A DNA stretch of 64,000 nucleotides from assembly GCF_024347215.1 (NCBI RefSeq), contig NZ_AP025282.1:3100001-3164000 (forward strand). The letters run 5' to 3'. Position numbers and translations under genes: made by a program. Under the pieces are notes generated by a model. It was not told the DNA's origin. It made no database searches and worked only from the letters and a program-made list of their open reading frames with translations. Below, piece after piece: positions 52,063 through 61,325 of the stretch. Source of the DNA: Aliamphritea ceti (GTDB lineage: Bacteria; Pseudomonadota; Gammaproteobacteria; Pseudomonadales; Balneatricaceae). How positions within the stretch are numbered: position 1 is the stretch's first letter; the number at the start of each line of letters is the position of its first letter.

Positions 52063-53877
52063 ATGCACTGTTTACTTAACTTTATCGCCATTCTGACAGG
52101 CGCCTTCAGCCTGTTATTTTCCAGCCTGCTGCACGCCCAAATCAGCGTATATCTCGATCGCTACGCAATCAACTCTAACGAAACTGTCCTGCTCACCGTA
52201 GAAGTTGATCAACGTAGCGCACGCCGCCCGGACTTTTCACCACTGAATAAAGATTTCCATTTTCTTGGCAGCAAGCAAATGAGCGTCTCCAGCCATACCA
52301 ACGGCAATAATAGCTACAGCAGTCGCTGGCAGATTTTATTACGCCCAAGAATCAGCGGCGAATTACAAATCCCCGGCTTACTGATCAATCAGGAAATCAG
52401 CCCGACAATATCCCTTACTGTTCTGCCTTCTCAAACCCGGCCAACGATTGCACGACAGGACGAATTTATTGAGCATAACGTTGATAACAACGAACTTTAC
52501 GTTAACAGTCAGCTTCTCTATAGCATTAAACTATTTCATCAGGAATCCTTAGGCCAGCTGGCGCATCTGCAACAGCCCGCAATTGATAACGCCGAAGTCA
52601 AACCGCTGGGTGAGTCCCGTCAGTACACAACGCAATTTCAGGGTGAAACCTACCAGGTACTTGAGCACAATTATGCAATTTTCCCGTTACAGCCAGGTCA
52701 GTTGGTCATCCCCCCAGCAAGCTTTCGTAACGGACCCGGAGCAACAGAAGTCACCAGCCCGCCTCTCAACATTGCAGTACTTAATCAGGCTCCGCAGGAC
52801 CCACCAGGATTCTGGTTACCGGGCAGTAAAGTCAGCATTACTGAAAACTGGCAGATGCCAGAACCACTGGTACCCGGCGCAGCAATCAAGCGTACAATCA
52901 CATTAACTGCCGAAGGCGTGCCAGCCAGCAACCTACCGTCACTTATGCCACTGCGCAATGAACTGGCCAGAATTGCTATTGATGAAGTAATACTCAACGA
53001 GGAAGTAACCAGTGCAGGCCTGATCAGCAGCCGTACTGAAGTAATTACCATCATTCCTACTGAACGCGGCGAAGTTACCCTGCCACAAATTGTCATCTCC
53101 TGGTGGAATACCGAACGCGACCGAAATGAGCGCGCAACATTACCCAGCGCGACTTTACGTGTTATACCCGGCTCTGCGCCGATCAGCATCGGCGAGGCTA
53201 CTGCTCCTACCGAAAGCAGAACCACCGAAAGCCTTATCACGCAGACCGAGAGCTTAACTTCAACATCAGAAGCACCGGTAACCGTTAGCATGTCCGCAAC
53301 GGACAACATAACCATTAATGCTGTAATGGACTCTCCCACTGCTGCTGTACCAGTAATACAACAGTCAGCCACCTCAGCTCCACAGGACAACTCTCTGCCT
53401 TTCATTGTCTGGTTACTGGCAGGGGTGAGCATACTTTGTGCGCTGGGCTGGCTATATACATTCGCCCGGTTGCGCAAAATTAAACAAGACCCTTTTGCAC
53501 CATCAATGCCACTGGCACAAACAAATAATGCAGACTCAGCAACCATTGAAGATGAGCTCGACGCCACAGATTTAATGGCAATTCAAATTGCTGAAGAAGA
53601 AGCCTTTAGCGCAACCATCCAGGCGTGCAATCAGGGCATGGCACTGGAAGCCCGTCTTATGATGTTAGAATGGGCCAGATATTTATGGCCGGAACAGGAT
53701 ATCCAGAACAGCATGGATATGATCAATGCCAGCGGCAGTAAAACACTTGAGCTGCTACTGATAGATCTTGAGAACCATATCAGTGAACATGACGCTGAAG
53801 ACTGGGCCGGAGATTTACTCGCCAAGGCATTACAAAAAGTACGCGACCGTCAGTCTGCGCAGCTACACGCCCTCTGA
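52063..53877 (+). CDS. BatD-like membrane-anchored protein
   Basis: This 604-residue protein resembles BatD, a large periplasmic protein of the Bacteroides aerotolerance type system. It has a signal peptide ending HA (about residue 25), a beta-rich periplasmic part (VYLDRYAINSNETVLLTVEVD), GETYQVLEHNYAIFPLQPGQLVIPP, a second beta region, a Thr/Ser-rich linker (about 370-440), one membrane helix (about 446-466) and a cytoplasmic C-terminal domain. The usual partners (MoxR-type ATPase, DUF58 protein, VWA proteins BatA/BatB) are absent from the flanks. Its stop abuts the stop of the convergent epimerase gene. The ribosome site is weak. Confidence 0.8.
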   Translation: MHCLLNFIAILTGAFSLLFSSLLHAQISVYLDRYAINSNETVLLTVEVDQRSARRPDFSPLNKDFHFLGSKQMSVSSHTNGNNSYSSRWQILLRPRISGELQIPGLLINQEISPTISLTVLPSQTRPTIARQDEFIEHNVDNNELYVNSQLLYSIKLFHQESLGQLAHLQQPAIDNAEVKPLGESRQYTTQFQGETYQVLEHNYAIFPLQPGQLVIPPASFRNGPGATEVTSPPLNIAVLNQAPQDPPGFWLPGSKVSITENWQMPEPLVPGAAIKRTITLTAEGVPASNLPSLMPLRNELARIAIDEVILNEEVTSAGLISSRTEVITIIPTERGEVTLPQIVISWWNTERDRNERATLPSATLRVIPGSAPISIGEATAPTESRTTESLITQTESLTSTSEAPVTVSMSATDNITINAVMDSPTAAVPVIQQSATSAPQDNSLPFIVWLLAGVSILCALGWLYTFARLRKIKQDPFAPSMPLAQTNNADSATIEDELDATDLMAIQIAEEEAFSATIQACNQGMALEARLMMLEWARYLWPEQDIQNSMDMINASGSKTLELLLIDLENHISEHDAEDWAGDLLAKALQKVRDRQSAQLHAL

Positions 53878-54780
53878 TTACCAGTCTGCCAGTACCGCTT
53901 CCAAAGCTGTCGGCAGCTCAGGATAGCTAAACTTATACCCCGCAGCCTCCAGACGTTGCGGATATACCCTTTGCCCCTGCAGTAACAATACAGCCCCTTC
54001 ACCAAGCAACAGACGTGGTACTATCGACGGCAGAGGCAGCAGTGCCGGACGATGCAGTGCACGGCCAAGCTCGGCACTGAATTCACAGTTACTGACTGCG
54101 CCCGGCGCTGTCAGGTTAAATGCACCGGAACATTCAGCATGTTTGAGCAAATATAAAATCATGCCCAACTCATCCTGAATATGTACCCACGACATAACCT
54201 GTACCCCGGAAGCAATTCGCCCACCCAGACCAAATCGAAAAGGCGGCAACATTTTAGCTAGCGCCCCCCCTCTACCTAACACAATCCCCGTGCGCAGTAG
54301 ACAAACCCTGACGCCGGAAGCTTCAGCACGCAGTGCACTGGCCTCCCAACGCTGACAAAGCTCGTGAGTAAATTCAGCCTGAGGCTCAGCCTCTTCACCC
54401 AACTCCTTTTCTGGTGGCTGACTGCCGTAAAAACCAATTGCGGAGCCACTCAGCATCACTGCTGGCTTAGTTTCCAGACGCTCTATCAGGGCAACCAGCG
54501 CATCCGTTGTTCCTACCCTGCTACTCAGCAAAATACCTTTACGCTTCTCTGTCCATCGCGCATCAGCTATCCCTTCACCGGCCAGGTTAATAACAGCATC
54601 AATAACAGCATTATTCTCCAGTGCATCTAACGCCGTCACACAGCTGACACTGTCTCCATATAAACCTTGCACCTTTGTTTCAGAACGCGCCCAGAGAGTA
54701 ATGTAATGCCCTTCCGCTAATAGCGCAGGTACCAAATACTGACCTATAAACCCGGTTCCGCCACTGATTAAAATATGCAT
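53878..54780 (-). CDS. TIGR01777 family NAD(P)-binding epimerase/SDR protein (YfcH-like)
   Basis: This is an extended short-chain dehydrogenase of 300 residues. MHILISGGTGFIGQYLVPALL is the nucleotide motif, INLAGEGIADARWTEKRK is diagnostic of the family, and SGSAIGFYG carries the Tyr. The C-terminal DUF1731 region (LGRALHRPALLPLPSIVPRLLLGE) is present. I start at ATG 54780, with GGGGA 7 nt upstream, rather than four codons earlier. Substrate unknown. Confidence 0.88.
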   Translation of the reverse strand: MHILISGGTGFIGQYLVPALLAEGHYITLWARSETKVQGLYGDSVSCVTALDALENNAVIDAVINLAGEGIADARWTEKRKGILLSSRVGTTDALVALIERLETKPAVMLSGSAIGFYGSQPPEKELGEEAEPQAEFTHELCQRWEASALRAEASGVRVCLLRTGIVLGRGGALAKMLPPFRFGLGGRIASGVQVMSWVHIQDELGMILYLLKHAECSGAFNLTAPGAVSNCEFSAELGRALHRPALLPLPSIVPRLLLGEGAVLLLQGQRVYPQRLEAAGYKFSYPELPTALEAVLADW

Positions 54781-54943
54781 ACTTTTCCCCATTCCATTTC
54801 CGGTGACTTGTTCCCACCTGACAACTACCAGCCAGGTTAATCAGTTTATACCTTGAAATCCTGCTTTCAGATCTCAATATAAGATGCCTATATAACAGGT
54901 TTACACCATTTGGCAGCTCCCTGCCTACTAACGAGAGACAACT

Positions 54944-55558
54944 ATGTTTACAGGTATCGTACAAGGCATTGCGACTGTCACCCAGCTGGAACGGCACGAA
55001 AACTTCATGCGCCTGACGCTTGAACTGCCTGTTGCTCACTGTAACAATCTGCAAACTGGCGCCAGCATTGCGGTTAATGGCACCTGCCTGACGATTACAG
55101 GCTTTGAAAACCAGCAAGTCCACTTCGACCTGATCATGGAAACACTAAGAGTAACAAATCTTGGAGAACTGAAGCCGGGCGAAAACGTTAACTTTGAGCG
55201 AGCTGCCCGCTTTGGCGATGAAATTGGCGGTCATTTACTGTCCGGGCACATACACAGCCAGATAACGCTGCGCAGCAAAGAAACCCCAACCGATAACTGT
55301 ATTCTCTGGTTTGATGTAATGCCTGAGTTTATTAAATACATTCTGCCTAAAGGCTTTGTTGCCCTGAATGGCTGCAGCCTGACAGTGGGTGAAGTAAGCG
55401 ATTCAGGTTTCAATGTTTACCTGATTCCTGAAACGCTAACTGTCACCACATTTGGCGAAATCCAGCCTGGCGACAAAATAAATCTCGAGATAGACAGCCA
55501 GACCCAGGCTGTAGTCGACACTATTGAACGCTATATGAAACATAATCAGCCAGCCTGA
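54944..55558 (+). CDS. ribE: Riboflavin synthase alpha chain
   Basis: The enzyme dismutates two 6,7-dimethyl-8-ribityllumazines to riboflavin. The 204-residue trimer-forming protein has two similar barrels: MFTGIVQGIATV, NGTCLTIT and EIGGHLLSGHI in the first, KGFVALNGCSLTVGEV and ETLTVTTFG in the second. It closely follows the E. coli-type sequence (QTQAVVDTIERY). The upstream region shows no FMN riboswitch. It is not in a rib operon here; a terminator follows. Confidence 0.95.
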   Translation: MFTGIVQGIATVTQLERHENFMRLTLELPVAHCNNLQTGASIAVNGTCLTITGFENQQVHFDLIMETLRVTNLGELKPGENVNFERAARFGDEIGGHLLSGHIHSQITLRSKETPTDNCILWFDVMPEFIKYILPKGFVALNGCSLTVGEVSDSGFNVYLIPETLTVTTFGEIQPGDKINLEIDSQTQAVVDTIERYMKHNQPA

Positions 55559-55584
55559 AGCCGAACAACAGCGTAATACCGACG

Positions 55585-55618
55585 AAAAAAAACCGCAGCT
55601 CAGGCTGCGGTTTTTTTA
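55585..55618 (+). terminator. Bidirectional rho-independent terminator, ribE / mqo
   Basis: AACCGCAG and CTGCGGTT pair (8 bp, 6-nt loop) with eight A before and seven T after. It serves ribE (+) and mqo (-). Confidence 0.88.
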
Positions 55619-55631
55619 TGAGTAACTGAAC

Positions 55632-57134
55632 CTATACTTGCTCAGCACCATACTGATCATCAATTTTCAGTACTGACAAGGTACGTTTACGTACACGGCG
55701 CAGCAATTCATCATCTGCAATCAGGTCTTCACCATACGACTCAACCATTTGCTTCAGTTTAGCCTGCCATTCAGGACTTTTAACCTGCTCAGGGAAACAA
55801 CGGTTGATAACATCAATCATCGTCATCGTTGCGGTAGACGCTCCCGGAGATGCGCCCAGCAAAGCAGCCAAACGGCCATCAGCAGACGAAATCACCTCAG
55901 TGCCGAATTCCAGCTTACCTTTACCTTTGGCATCTTTCTTAATGATCTGTACTCGCTGACCAGCAGAACATAGCTCCCAGTCTTCTTCTTTCGCACCCGG
56001 AAAGAAACGGCGCAGAGAATTGACACGATCACTATGCGACTGCATTACTTCACTGATCAGGTAACGGGTCAGATCCATATTCTTAGCGCCAACAGACATC
56101 ATTGGTTTTAAGTTGCTAAGACGTACGCTTAACGGCATATCCAGCACAGACCCTTGCTTCAGGAACTTAGTAGTAAAGCCCGCAAAAGGCCCAAACAGCA
56201 ATGCGCGCTTACCATCAATGACACGGCTATCCAGATGCGGCACAGACATTGGTGGCGCACCGATTGGCGCCTGACCGTATACTTTAGCCATGTGCTGCTC
56301 TACAACTTCAGGCTTATTACACACCAACCATTGCCCACTTACAGGGAAACCGCCGTAGCCATCACCTTCACTGATACCGGACTTCTGTAATAACGGCAAT
56401 GCTCCGCCACCTGCACCCAGGAAGACAAACTTAGCCCGAATCTTAATATCTTTGCCCTGCAAAGACTTAAGATCCACACGCCAGTCACCATCGCTACACT
56501 GACTCAGGTCTTCAACCGCATGGCCCAGCAGCAAATCAAAATTATCCTGTTTTTCCAGATATTCGACCATGTTGCGTGCCAGTGACCCGAAGTTCACATC
56601 AGTACCATAGCGTACCCGCGTCGCCGCAACAGGCTCATCAGATGGACGATCCTGCATAATAAGTGGCATCCATTCACTCAAAACAGCCGGATCTTCGGAA
56701 TATTCCATGTCAGCAAACTGAGCAGTTTTACTCAGCGCAACATAGCGCTTACGCAGGAAAGCAACATTCTCTTTGCCCCAAACAAGACTCTGATGAGGAA
56801 CATTACTGATGAATTGCTCAGGAGACGGCAGGCATTCCTGCTCAACCAGGTACGCCCAGAACTGCAGGCTAGCCTCAAATGATGCATTAATGCTAAAGGC
56901 TTTATCAGTGCTGACACTGCCATCTTCCTGTAAAGCCGTATAGTTCAGCTCACAATACGCAGCATGACCCGTACCGGCGTTATTCATCGCATCAGTACTT
57001 TCATTCGCGACATGATCGAGACGCTCAACCATGGCAATTTTCAGGGAAGGATCGAGTTGCTTAAGCAGCACACCTAACGTGGTGCTCATCGCACCGGCAC
57101 CCACCAGTAATACATCAACAGATTTCGAGGTCAT
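55632..57134 (-). CDS. mqo: Malate:quinone oxidoreductase
   Basis: Mqo is a peripheral membrane FAD enzyme that oxidises malate to oxaloacetate and reduces quinone. I start at MTSKSVDVLLVGAGAMSTTLG (57134), with GGAGA 5 nt upstream, giving 500 residues; the longer open frame has no family homology. NNAGTGHAAYCELNYT, VPHLDSRVIDGKRALLFGPFAGF and LGASPGASTATMTMIDV are family signatures. It complements gltA, sdh and suc in the same window. Confidence 0.97.
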   Translation of the reverse strand: MTSKSVDVLLVGAGAMSTTLGVLLKQLDPSLKIAMVERLDHVANESTDAMNNAGTGHAAYCELNYTALQEDGSVSTDKAFSINASFEASLQFWAYLVEQECLPSPEQFISNVPHQSLVWGKENVAFLRKRYVALSKTAQFADMEYSEDPAVLSEWMPLIMQDRPSDEPVAATRVRYGTDVNFGSLARNMVEYLEKQDNFDLLLGHAVEDLSQCSDGDWRVDLKSLQGKDIKIRAKFVFLGAGGGALPLLQKSGISEGDGYGGFPVSGQWLVCNKPEVVEQHMAKVYGQAPIGAPPMSVPHLDSRVIDGKRALLFGPFAGFTTKFLKQGSVLDMPLSVRLSNLKPMMSVGAKNMDLTRYLISEVMQSHSDRVNSLRRFFPGAKEEDWELCSAGQRVQIIKKDAKGKGKLEFGTEVISSADGRLAALLGASPGASTATMTMIDVINRCFPEQVKSPEWQAKLKQMVESYGEDLIADDELLRRVRKRTLSVLKIDDQYGAEQV

Positions 57135-57617
57135 AAATCTCCGCCATTTAAACCTAGACATTAACGCTGACATCAGCGCTGCACCGCAGCAATACCGGTA
57201 AACTGTATCACCGCGACTCATGACAGCGCTGAATAAAGAGCTTCTGCAGTATAGTTGCTGCAGCATCCATCTGGAGGAATGAACCAGCTTTCGTCATTAA
57301 CGAAGCATAATTACCGCCAGTGATGGTTTTTGTGGCGCTGATTATACTGATTATGACCAAAAAAGCTTGTCGTACAGGATAATAAAATACTATCCCTTAG
57401 GCTGATACTGCTACTAAGGTCTATATAACCAGGGCACTCAATAAACAGCCCTTTTGTGAAACACTCACGCTGCACCCGCAAAAGAATTTTGACCTTCATT
57501 ACGGCCGCATAGACCAACAGCCACTGGCAGGCTGTAGCTTTGGCTGTAGAGCTCATTTTGAATTCAATGAAACCTGGCCAGAAACCAAACAGTGCCCCTC
57601 TGTAACTGAACGTAAAC
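57135..57617. other. mqo upstream region
   Basis: About 480 nt between mqo and the transporter gene on the same strand. A 108-codon frame crosses it (57311-57637) but has no homology I recognise. No terminator with a clear T-run seen. The mqo promoter must be here. Confidence 0.35.
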
Positions 57618-58505
57618 TTATCTGGCAGGATAGGCATGAGATGCCCGGATTCCAGGTAAATTGCGCCAGATAATCAACCCGAAGGCAGGCAGCTGCATCA
57701 GAATGCCATATAGCAGAACAGCCGCTGACATCTCTGTGTTTTGCAGAATGACCGCCGTAATAATCAGGCTGGTACCCGCGTTCTGGATACCTGTTTCTAT
57801 TGCCAGAGTCAGTGATTCACGCTGCACCAACCCTGATCCGCGACTAACTATATAAGCCAGCAGCATAGCCAGGCCAGCCAAGGTCAGGACGGCCGGCGCT
57901 AACACCGGTAACAACTGTAATAGCATCTGCAATTGTGTAACTGCCAGCATAGAAACCACCAGCAGCATAATCAGAGCAGCAAAGCCTTTAACCCAGACCA
58001 TTATACGCAGACAAAACTGCGGCTGACGGTAACGACAAAGCATGCCTAGAGCAACCGGCAATACGCTGATGGCAAACAGCTTCGTAATTGTCATTCCAAC
58101 CGGAAAATTAATTGCCAGATCACTGAGCTGTAATTGCTGCAAGACAAGAATACTTAGCCAGGGTAGCGAAAAAGGAATAATTAAACCGGATAGTACCGTC
58201 AGGCTCACCGACAATGCAGTGTCCGCCCGACACAGAAAACAAATCAGATTGGACGTAGCACCACCAGGTGCAAATGTGAGGATTAACAACCCGGCGGCCA
58301 GCACCGCAGGTAAATTAAACAGATAAACAACAGCAACGCCCAATAACGGTAACATTACCAGCTGCAACAACACCCCCAGTACAATCACACCCGGTCGCTG
58401 CTTCAGCTGCCAGAAATCATCTGGCCTTAGGGACAAACCCACGCCGAACATAACAGTAAAAAGTGCCAGCGGCAGCAACAAACCCACAATATCCGGATCG
58501 TTCAT
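57618..58505 (-). CDS. Bile acid:sodium symporter (BASS) family transporter
   Basis: This 295-residue polytopic membrane protein has about nine or ten helices. It carries LTFAPGGATSNLICFL (about residues 76-91), the glycine-rich crossover motif of the family, and ETGIQNAGTSLIIT (about 237-250), the second crossover with the conserved E-x-G-x-Q-N sodium site. FGVGLSLRPDDFW is the typical N-terminal segment. Bacterial members move organic anions such as pantoate, pyruvate or sulfonates; the substrate here is unknown. Confidence 0.88.
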   Translation of the reverse strand: MNDPDIVGLLLPLALFTVMFGVGLSLRPDDFWQLKQRPGVIVLGVLLQLVMLPLLGVAVVYLFNLPAVLAAGLLILTFAPGGATSNLICFLCRADTALSVSLTVLSGLIIPFSLPWLSILVLQQLQLSDLAINFPVGMTITKLFAISVLPVALGMLCRYRQPQFCLRIMVWVKGFAALIMLLVVSMLAVTQLQMLLQLLPVLAPAVLTLAGLAMLLAYIVSRGSGLVQRESLTLAIETGIQNAGTSLIITAVILQNTEMSAAVLLYGILMQLPAFGLIIWRNLPGIRASHAYPAR

Positions 58506-58764
58506 AAATAAGCCTGTACCCCGTAGCAGCAGTCTTCAGAAATCAGCCGGCATCATATGCGCTAACTGTTGCGGATTATATATCAGCGGCCTTATCCCTT
58601 AGTTGTAGAAAGCAGTAGAAGACTCCGTCTAAAACACCTGTTGAACTCAAAAAATCTTCCGTTGTCTTAAGCTTTTGAATCCCCTGAAAAAGCACCTGAA
58701 ATCTTTTCCCCAACAAGCGGCAAACACTGCCAGTACAAGGCCTGAAAAGAACTACTCACATATC

Positions 58765-58786
58765 TTGTGGATAACACTGTGGGTAG
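58765..58786. promoter_or_regulatory. DnaA-box pair
   Basis: TTGTGGATAA is the complement of the consensus box TTATCCACA plus one matching base. TGTGGGTAG, 4 nt on in the same orientation, matches 7 of 9. No dnaA, dnaN or AT-rich unwinding cluster is near, so it is not an origin. Confidence 0.35.
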
Positions 58787-59039
58787 CCGTATTAAAACCC
58801 TCTAACAGCCCCACTACTGTGTAGATACACACAAACTGGTCATATTTTAACCAGATGTTTTATTACTTTTATTTCAATGACTTACATCTGCCAAAACTGT
58901 ATTTTCAGACCTTAAGCGGTATTTCTCCCACACTATATTGCAAAACCGCGTCAGCGCTGTGACAGAGAGAAGTCAAGCTGCTTTTATTGTTTTTTTTAGA
59001 TTTTTTTACAGTCTTTTTGATGCTTAAACTGGAGCCAGA

Positions 59040-59067
59040 AAAGCAGACGCATTAGTATGCCTGCTTT
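59040..59067 (+). repeat. Hairpin upstream of the CDF transporter gene
   Basis: AAAGCAG-AC-GCAT pairs with ATGC-CTGCTTT around TAGT: 11 pairs with a 2-nt bulge. No T-run follows. It ends 42 nt before the ATG, so it may sit in the leader or be an operator. Confidence 0.45.
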
Positions 59068-59109
59068 ATCGTCAGGCTCATTGCCCAAACAACAGCTATT
59101 ATTCAAATC

Positions 59110-60267
59110 ATGACTCCACAATCTGAAGCTCAGAAAATAACCCTGATCGGCGCTATTCTTGATACGTTACTCGGGGCACTCAAAATCATTATCGGCAGCC
59201 TGGCGCACTCCACCGCCCTGGTAGCAGATGGCATTCATTCCCTGTCAGATTTGCTCACCGATGTGATGGTCATAGTTATCTTTAGGTATTCGCACCAGGA
59301 GCCGGATAAAGAACATCCATGGGGGCACGCCCGGTTTGAAACACTAGGGACAATTATTCTGGGTGGTTTACTGATATTAGTAGCCGGCGCTATCGCCTAT
59401 GACAGTGTACATACACTTATTAGTGGCACAACGTTGCTGATACCTGAATGGCCAACATTAGTGGTTGCAGCAATTTCCGTCGCTGCCAAAGAATGGATAT
59501 TTCGCTATACACTGGCAATAGGTAAAAGGCTCAAGTCGGACCTGCTCATAGCCAACGCCTGGCATAGCCGTACCGATGCACTGTCTTCCATCATCGTTTT
59601 TGTCGGCATTCTCGGCGCGATGAGTGGATTTGCCTGGCTCGATGCAGTGGCTGCTATTCTGGTTGGTTTCATCGTAGCCAAAATAGGTATCGAACTTAGC
59701 TGGAAATGTGTTCAGGAATTACTGGATACAGCATTACCGGAAGAAGATGTAACCGCCTATACCGATGAGATCATGCAGGTAGAAGGTATTCTCAGCGTCC
59801 ACAATTTCAAAACCCGGCGTATGGCCAGCCAGATCCTTCTGGAGATTCACTTACAGATTGCACCTTACCTGAGTGCCTCTGAGGGACATTTCATCGGCGA
59901 TAGAGCAGTATACCGCCTGCGTGCACGCTTCCCGGACATTAAACACGTGATCTTTCATATCGACACTTACGACGACGAAGCGGATAACTATTGTCAGGTA
60001 TTGCCTAACCGGGTTGAAATCAGCCGCTACATTTTTGAAATCCTGGATCAAAACGAAGCTACAGAACTTAAGATTCACCGCTTAAATCTGCACTATCAGA
60101 CCGATGCGGTAGAGATTGATCTGCTGCTTAACAGCAGCGATACTGCCGCCTACGAATTGACGCATCTGCAACAACAACTGAACTCAGCTCTCAGCAAACA
60201 CGCATGGTTTGGCAACCTTAACGTACTGGTAAGACAACCGGACTCATCTAAGTCAGAATACCAATGA
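59110..60267 (+). CDS. Cation diffusion facilitator family metal transporter
   Basis: This 385-residue protein exports divalent metals with proton antiport. It has six membrane helices; helix 2 carries ADGIHSLSDLLTD (Asp40, His43, Asp47) and helix 5 carries NAWHSRTDALSS (His and Asp), the tetrahedral metal site. HPWGHARFETLG follows helix 2. The cytoplasmic C-terminal domain is about 90 residues longer than that of FieF (about 300 total), with an added segment from about residue 300. The metal cannot be told. The yigZ-like gene overlaps by ATGA. Confidence 0.92.
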   Translation: MTPQSEAQKITLIGAILDTLLGALKIIIGSLAHSTALVADGIHSLSDLLTDVMVIVIFRYSHQEPDKEHPWGHARFETLGTIILGGLLILVAGAIAYDSVHTLISGTTLLIPEWPTLVVAAISVAAKEWIFRYTLAIGKRLKSDLLIANAWHSRTDALSSIIVFVGILGAMSGFAWLDAVAAILVGFIVAKIGIELSWKCVQELLDTALPEEDVTAYTDEIMQVEGILSVHNFKTRRMASQILLEIHLQIAPYLSASEGHFIGDRAVYRLRARFPDIKHVIFHIDTYDDEADNYCQVLPNRVEISRYIFEILDQNEATELKIHRLNLHYQTDAVEIDLLLNSSDTAAYELTHLQQQLNSALSKHAWFGNLNVLVRQPDSSKSEYQ

Positions 60268-60881
60268 AAACCTATTTGCGCCCCTGTGCTGCAGTAAGCA
60301 GTGAAATTATTATTAAACACAGCCGCTTTATCTGTTACATCGCGCCCGTATCAGGGCGTGAAGCAGCAGAGGCCTTCATTGAGAGTATTCGTCAACAACA
60401 CCCAAAAGCTAATCACAACTGCTGGAGCTATGTGGCGGGCTATCCTGAAGACCCACAACAATGGAACTGCAGCGATGACGGCGAGCCAAAAGGCACCGCC
60501 GGACAACCGATGCTTAACATTCTGCGACATTCAGGTATAGGCGAGATCTGTGCTGTCGTCACCCGTTATTTTGGTGGTGTAAAACTAGGCACCGGCGGTC
60601 TGGTAAGAGCTTACGGGCAAAGTCTGAATGAAAGTATCAGACTCTTAGAAACCGAACCCGTCGTACCTCAACTGGATATCAGCCTGTCTGCCGGATACGA
60701 ACTTACCGGCGATCTGGAGCAGCTAATCAGTCGTTTCAACATACTGGTAAAAGAGCGTTTATTTGAACAACAACTGCTTATTCACGGCTCTATTGAAACG
60801 CAACTATTGGAAGATCTGAAACTGGCTCTGCAACCCATTCAGCACAAAGTCTCACTCAGCTATGACGATAAGGCTGCTTAA
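60264..60881 (+). CDS. yigZ: YigZ family protein (IMPACT-like)
   Basis: This 205-residue protein has an N-terminal UPF0029/IMPACT domain: KHSRFICYIAPV, HNCWSYVAG, CSDDGEPKGTAGQPML and VVTRYFGGVKLGTGGLVRAYG, all diagnostic. A small C-terminal DUF1949 ferredoxin-like domain follows. The family is linked to translation or nucleic acid binding without a settled function. Its ATG overlaps the CDF gene stop (ATGA), so the two are translationally coupled. Confidence 0.9.
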   Translation: MKTYLRPCAAVSSEIIIKHSRFICYIAPVSGREAAEAFIESIRQQHPKANHNCWSYVAGYPEDPQQWNCSDDGEPKGTAGQPMLNILRHSGIGEICAVVTRYFGGVKLGTGGLVRAYGQSLNESIRLLETEPVVPQLDISLSAGYELTGDLEQLISRFNILVKERLFEQQLLIHGSIETQLLEDLKLALQPIQHKVSLSYDDKAA

Positions 60882-61325
60882 AAAGCTGATCAGATACTGC
60901 AGCTTCGACTGCTTCCTTCAGCCATACAGTTAAAAACACCAGTTTTTTACTTCTCAACAAGGCAGCATGTAAGCCTTTGCTATACCCCTGCTCACCGACT
61001 CACACTGGCAAATACCATCTTGCAGTCTTATTCTCTGTTAGCACAACTTATGTAAGCAACTGATCTGAATCAAATTTCCCATAAAACACCGATTCAGCAT
61101 TTTTCAAACTTTAACAATTAACTTATAGTCTTATTTCGCTGCCCGGAAACCTCATGCGACGATCGGAATACGCGCCCAAAGCGTCTTAAACAGTTGTTTA
61201 ATTATTTTCAATAAACTATAAAGTTCCACCAAATCAAGCCGATAGATTATTTCTAAGTATAAATCAGTAACATGTTTGGTTGTTGTACTTGTTGATATAA
61301 CGATTGCACTCGCAGAAGAGGTCGT
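60882..61325. other. Region upstream of the diguanylate cyclase gene
   Basis: About 440 nt, AT-rich, without an ORF I accept and without a clear terminator for the CDF-yigZ pair. AGAGG near 61317 is the ribosome site of the next gene. Confidence 0.35.

Larger units (their letters stand above)
58506..59109. other. 604-nt divergent intergenic region
   Basis: AT-rich, no ORF. It contains a perfect DnaA box (58765-58774, TTGTGGATAA), a second 7/9 match (58778-58786), a T-rich stretch (58985-59015) and a hairpin at 59040-59067. Confidence 0.45.

Noticed and set aside
52785..53567. 260-codon minus-strand frame inside the BatD-like gene
   Set aside because: Antisense shadow with Ser/Val-rich composition and no motif.
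54793..54943. Possible FMN riboswitch before riboflavin synthase
   Set aside because: Only 150 nt, and none of the conserved RFN sequence blocks are visible.
57311..57637. 108-codon minus-strand frame between mqo and the BASS transporter
   Set aside because: It overlaps the transporter gene end, lacks a proper ribosome site and shows no family features; composition is unlike the neighbours.
58765..58827. Replication origin
   Set aside because: Only two DnaA-like boxes (a third, TGTGTAGATA, has an insertion), no dnaA/dnaN/gidA neighbours and no unwinding repeats.
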